Translations under genes and position numbers: made by a program
Part shown: one piece after another, positions 6,748 through 7,541 of the stretch
Layout of the letters: the number at the start of each line of letters is the position of its first letter
How positions within the stretch are numbered: position 1 is the first letter of the stretch
Source: Clostridia bacterium
GTDB taxonomy: Bacteria; Bacillota; Clostridia; Christensenellales; CAG-314
Length of the DNA: 7,541 nucleotides
Reading direction: 5' to 3'
Assembly: GCA_028710055.1 (NCBI GenBank)
Contig: JAQUSX010000024.1
Coordinates: 1 to 7,541, forward strand
Notes under the pieces: generated by a model
What the model saw: the letters and a program-made list of their open reading frames with translations, nothing else
What the model was told of the DNA's origin: nothing
Databases searched by the model: none

Positions 6748-7541
6748 CTAAAATAATCTTTTGTTCGCGCGCTGTTTTACCGCAAGTTCCACAAGTCCGT
6801 ACACCGATGCGAATTCGGGTTTGTTTTTCAATGGATCAAGGGTTTTAGCCGTTTCCACTTTTTTACGCAAAACTCTGGACAAAAACTCCGCGCCGCCTTT
6901 TAGGTAAGTCAGTCCGCCTCCCGTGAGATAAACGGGCGTATAGAGCGGTATTTCTTCGCTGTAACTATCAAAACATTTAATAATATATTCGCCGATTTCT
7001 TCGATTCGGGCTTTTGCTATTTCGTTTGACTGCTCGGCTTTTATTTCCGTTCCGTCGGATAAAATATAATTTTCAACTGGTTTAAATTCTAAATTAAGAT
7101 TTATTTTTTGACGCAGTTGTTCCGCCGACTTATATGAAATCTCTAATACTTTGCATAAATCCGCGGATATATGTCCCCCGCCCACCGAAAAAGACTTCAT
7201 AAACAATAATCCGTCGCCGCCTACAAGCATAACGTTTGTTGTGATATAACCGACGTCGATAAGTATCGCTTGTTTGTCGCGCGTTTCGGGCGAAATCAAA
7301 AACAAAGCTTCCGCAAGACAACTTGAAACTAATATCGTTTGAGTTATTCCAAGCGCATTTACTATCGGATTAACGCAATCGGTAAAATATTCGCTTGCGT
7401 AGATATATGAAATTAATCCGAATAATTTAGTAGCAGCGCAACCTAAAGGATCGACTGTCTGTCTGTCGTCGTCAATAATGTAATGAATTACCGATTGACT
7501 TATCGGCGTAAGAGACGCTGACGGTTCGTTTGGACACGCAC
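6748..7541 (-). CDS. ftsA: FtsA-like cell division ATPase (5' end beyond the window)
   Basis: An actin-like ATPase that normally links FtsZ filaments to the membrane. The frame is open from the right edge to TAG at 6748-6750, giving 263 visible residues; I estimate the N-terminal 120-130 residues (most of subdomain 1A) are outside. Visible first is a segment VIHYIIDDDRQTVDPLG and a 1C-type (SHS2) domain (about 30-82). Then come the phosphate-binding strand ILIDVGYITTN (92-102), SFSVGGGHISADL (117-128), and the adenosine motif VYLTGGG (203-209). The phosphate loop has Tyr-Ile where many family members have Gly-Gly, but Thermotoga FtsA, as I recall it, is similar. The protein ends in FASVYGLVELAVKQRANKRLF, directly after the ATPase fold, without the usual linker and amphipathic membrane helix. 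It is followed by ftsZ after 27 bases. A TTG at 7305 is only an internal codon, not the start. Confidence 0.9.
   Translation of the reverse strand, partial: ACPNEPSASLTPISQSVIHYIIDDDRQTVDPLGCAATKLFGLISYIYASEYFTDCVNPIVNALGITQTILVSSCLAEALFLISPETRDKQAILIDVGYITTNVMLVGGDGLLFMKSFSVGGGHISADLCKVLEISYKSAEQLRQKINLNLEFKPVENYILSDGTEIKAEQSNEIAKARIEEIGEYIIKCFDSYSEEIPLYTPVYLTGGGLTYLKGGAEFLSRVLRKKVETAKTLDPLKNKPEFASVYGLVELAVKQRANKRLF

Noticed and set aside
7130..7321. A 63-residue minus-strand frame inside ftsA
   Set aside because: Out of frame with the clearly FtsA-like translation that covers the same bases.

Overview
The window is a low-to-moderate G+C, tightly packed stretch of bacterial core chromosome in which every convincing gene lies on the minus strand. 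In transcription order (right to left) it reads ftsA (3' part) - ftsZ - asnS - acpP - an AlkD-like DNA glycosylase gene - a divergent ytxC-like gene - T-box leader - thrS (cut by the left edge). The T-box riboswitch, the strong AGGAGG-type ribosome binding sites, the ytxC-thrS adjacency known from Bacillus and the clostridial-type ThrRS and AsnRS signatures point to a Firmicute, most likely an uncultured or poorly studied member of the Clostridia. The species cannot be named from this window. I see no mobile element, CRISPR array, tRNA or rRNA gene, and no sign of recent horizontal transfer.

Right part (4069-7541): the divisome pair ftsA-ftsZ is separated by 27 bases. asnS follows ftsZ after a 42-base AT-rich gap with no visible terminator, so the three may be co-transcribed. 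The usual Firmicute neighbours downstream of ftsZ (spoIIGA-sigE-sigG) are absent here. The FtsA-like protein stops right after its ATPase fold and has no obvious C-terminal membrane helix.

Middle (2877-4068): acpP forms its own unit, with a recognisable promoter upstream and a 10-bp-stem terminator downstream. Its true start is an internal ATG, because the longer reading frame begins inside the Shine-Dalgarno sequence. The AlkD-like gene follows, with the residues corresponding to the AlkD active site intact. Then comes a 257-residue protein that I assign to the YtxC sporulation-associated family from its core motif and its position just upstream of thrS.

Left part (1-2876): thrS is controlled by a well-resolved threonine T-box: a consensus promoter whose -35 box contains the ytxC stop codon, a specifier ACC, a T-box with an UGGA bulge, mutually exclusive antiterminator and terminator helices, and then the ribosome binding site. 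Uncharged tRNA-Thr should bind the leader and allow read-through into thrS. The long plus-strand open frames opposite thrS, asnS and ftsZ are shadows. No wholly new system is visible. The points worth following are the FtsA C-terminus, the YtxC-like protein and its possible sporulation promoter, the details of the T-box, and the gene order downstream of ftsZ.
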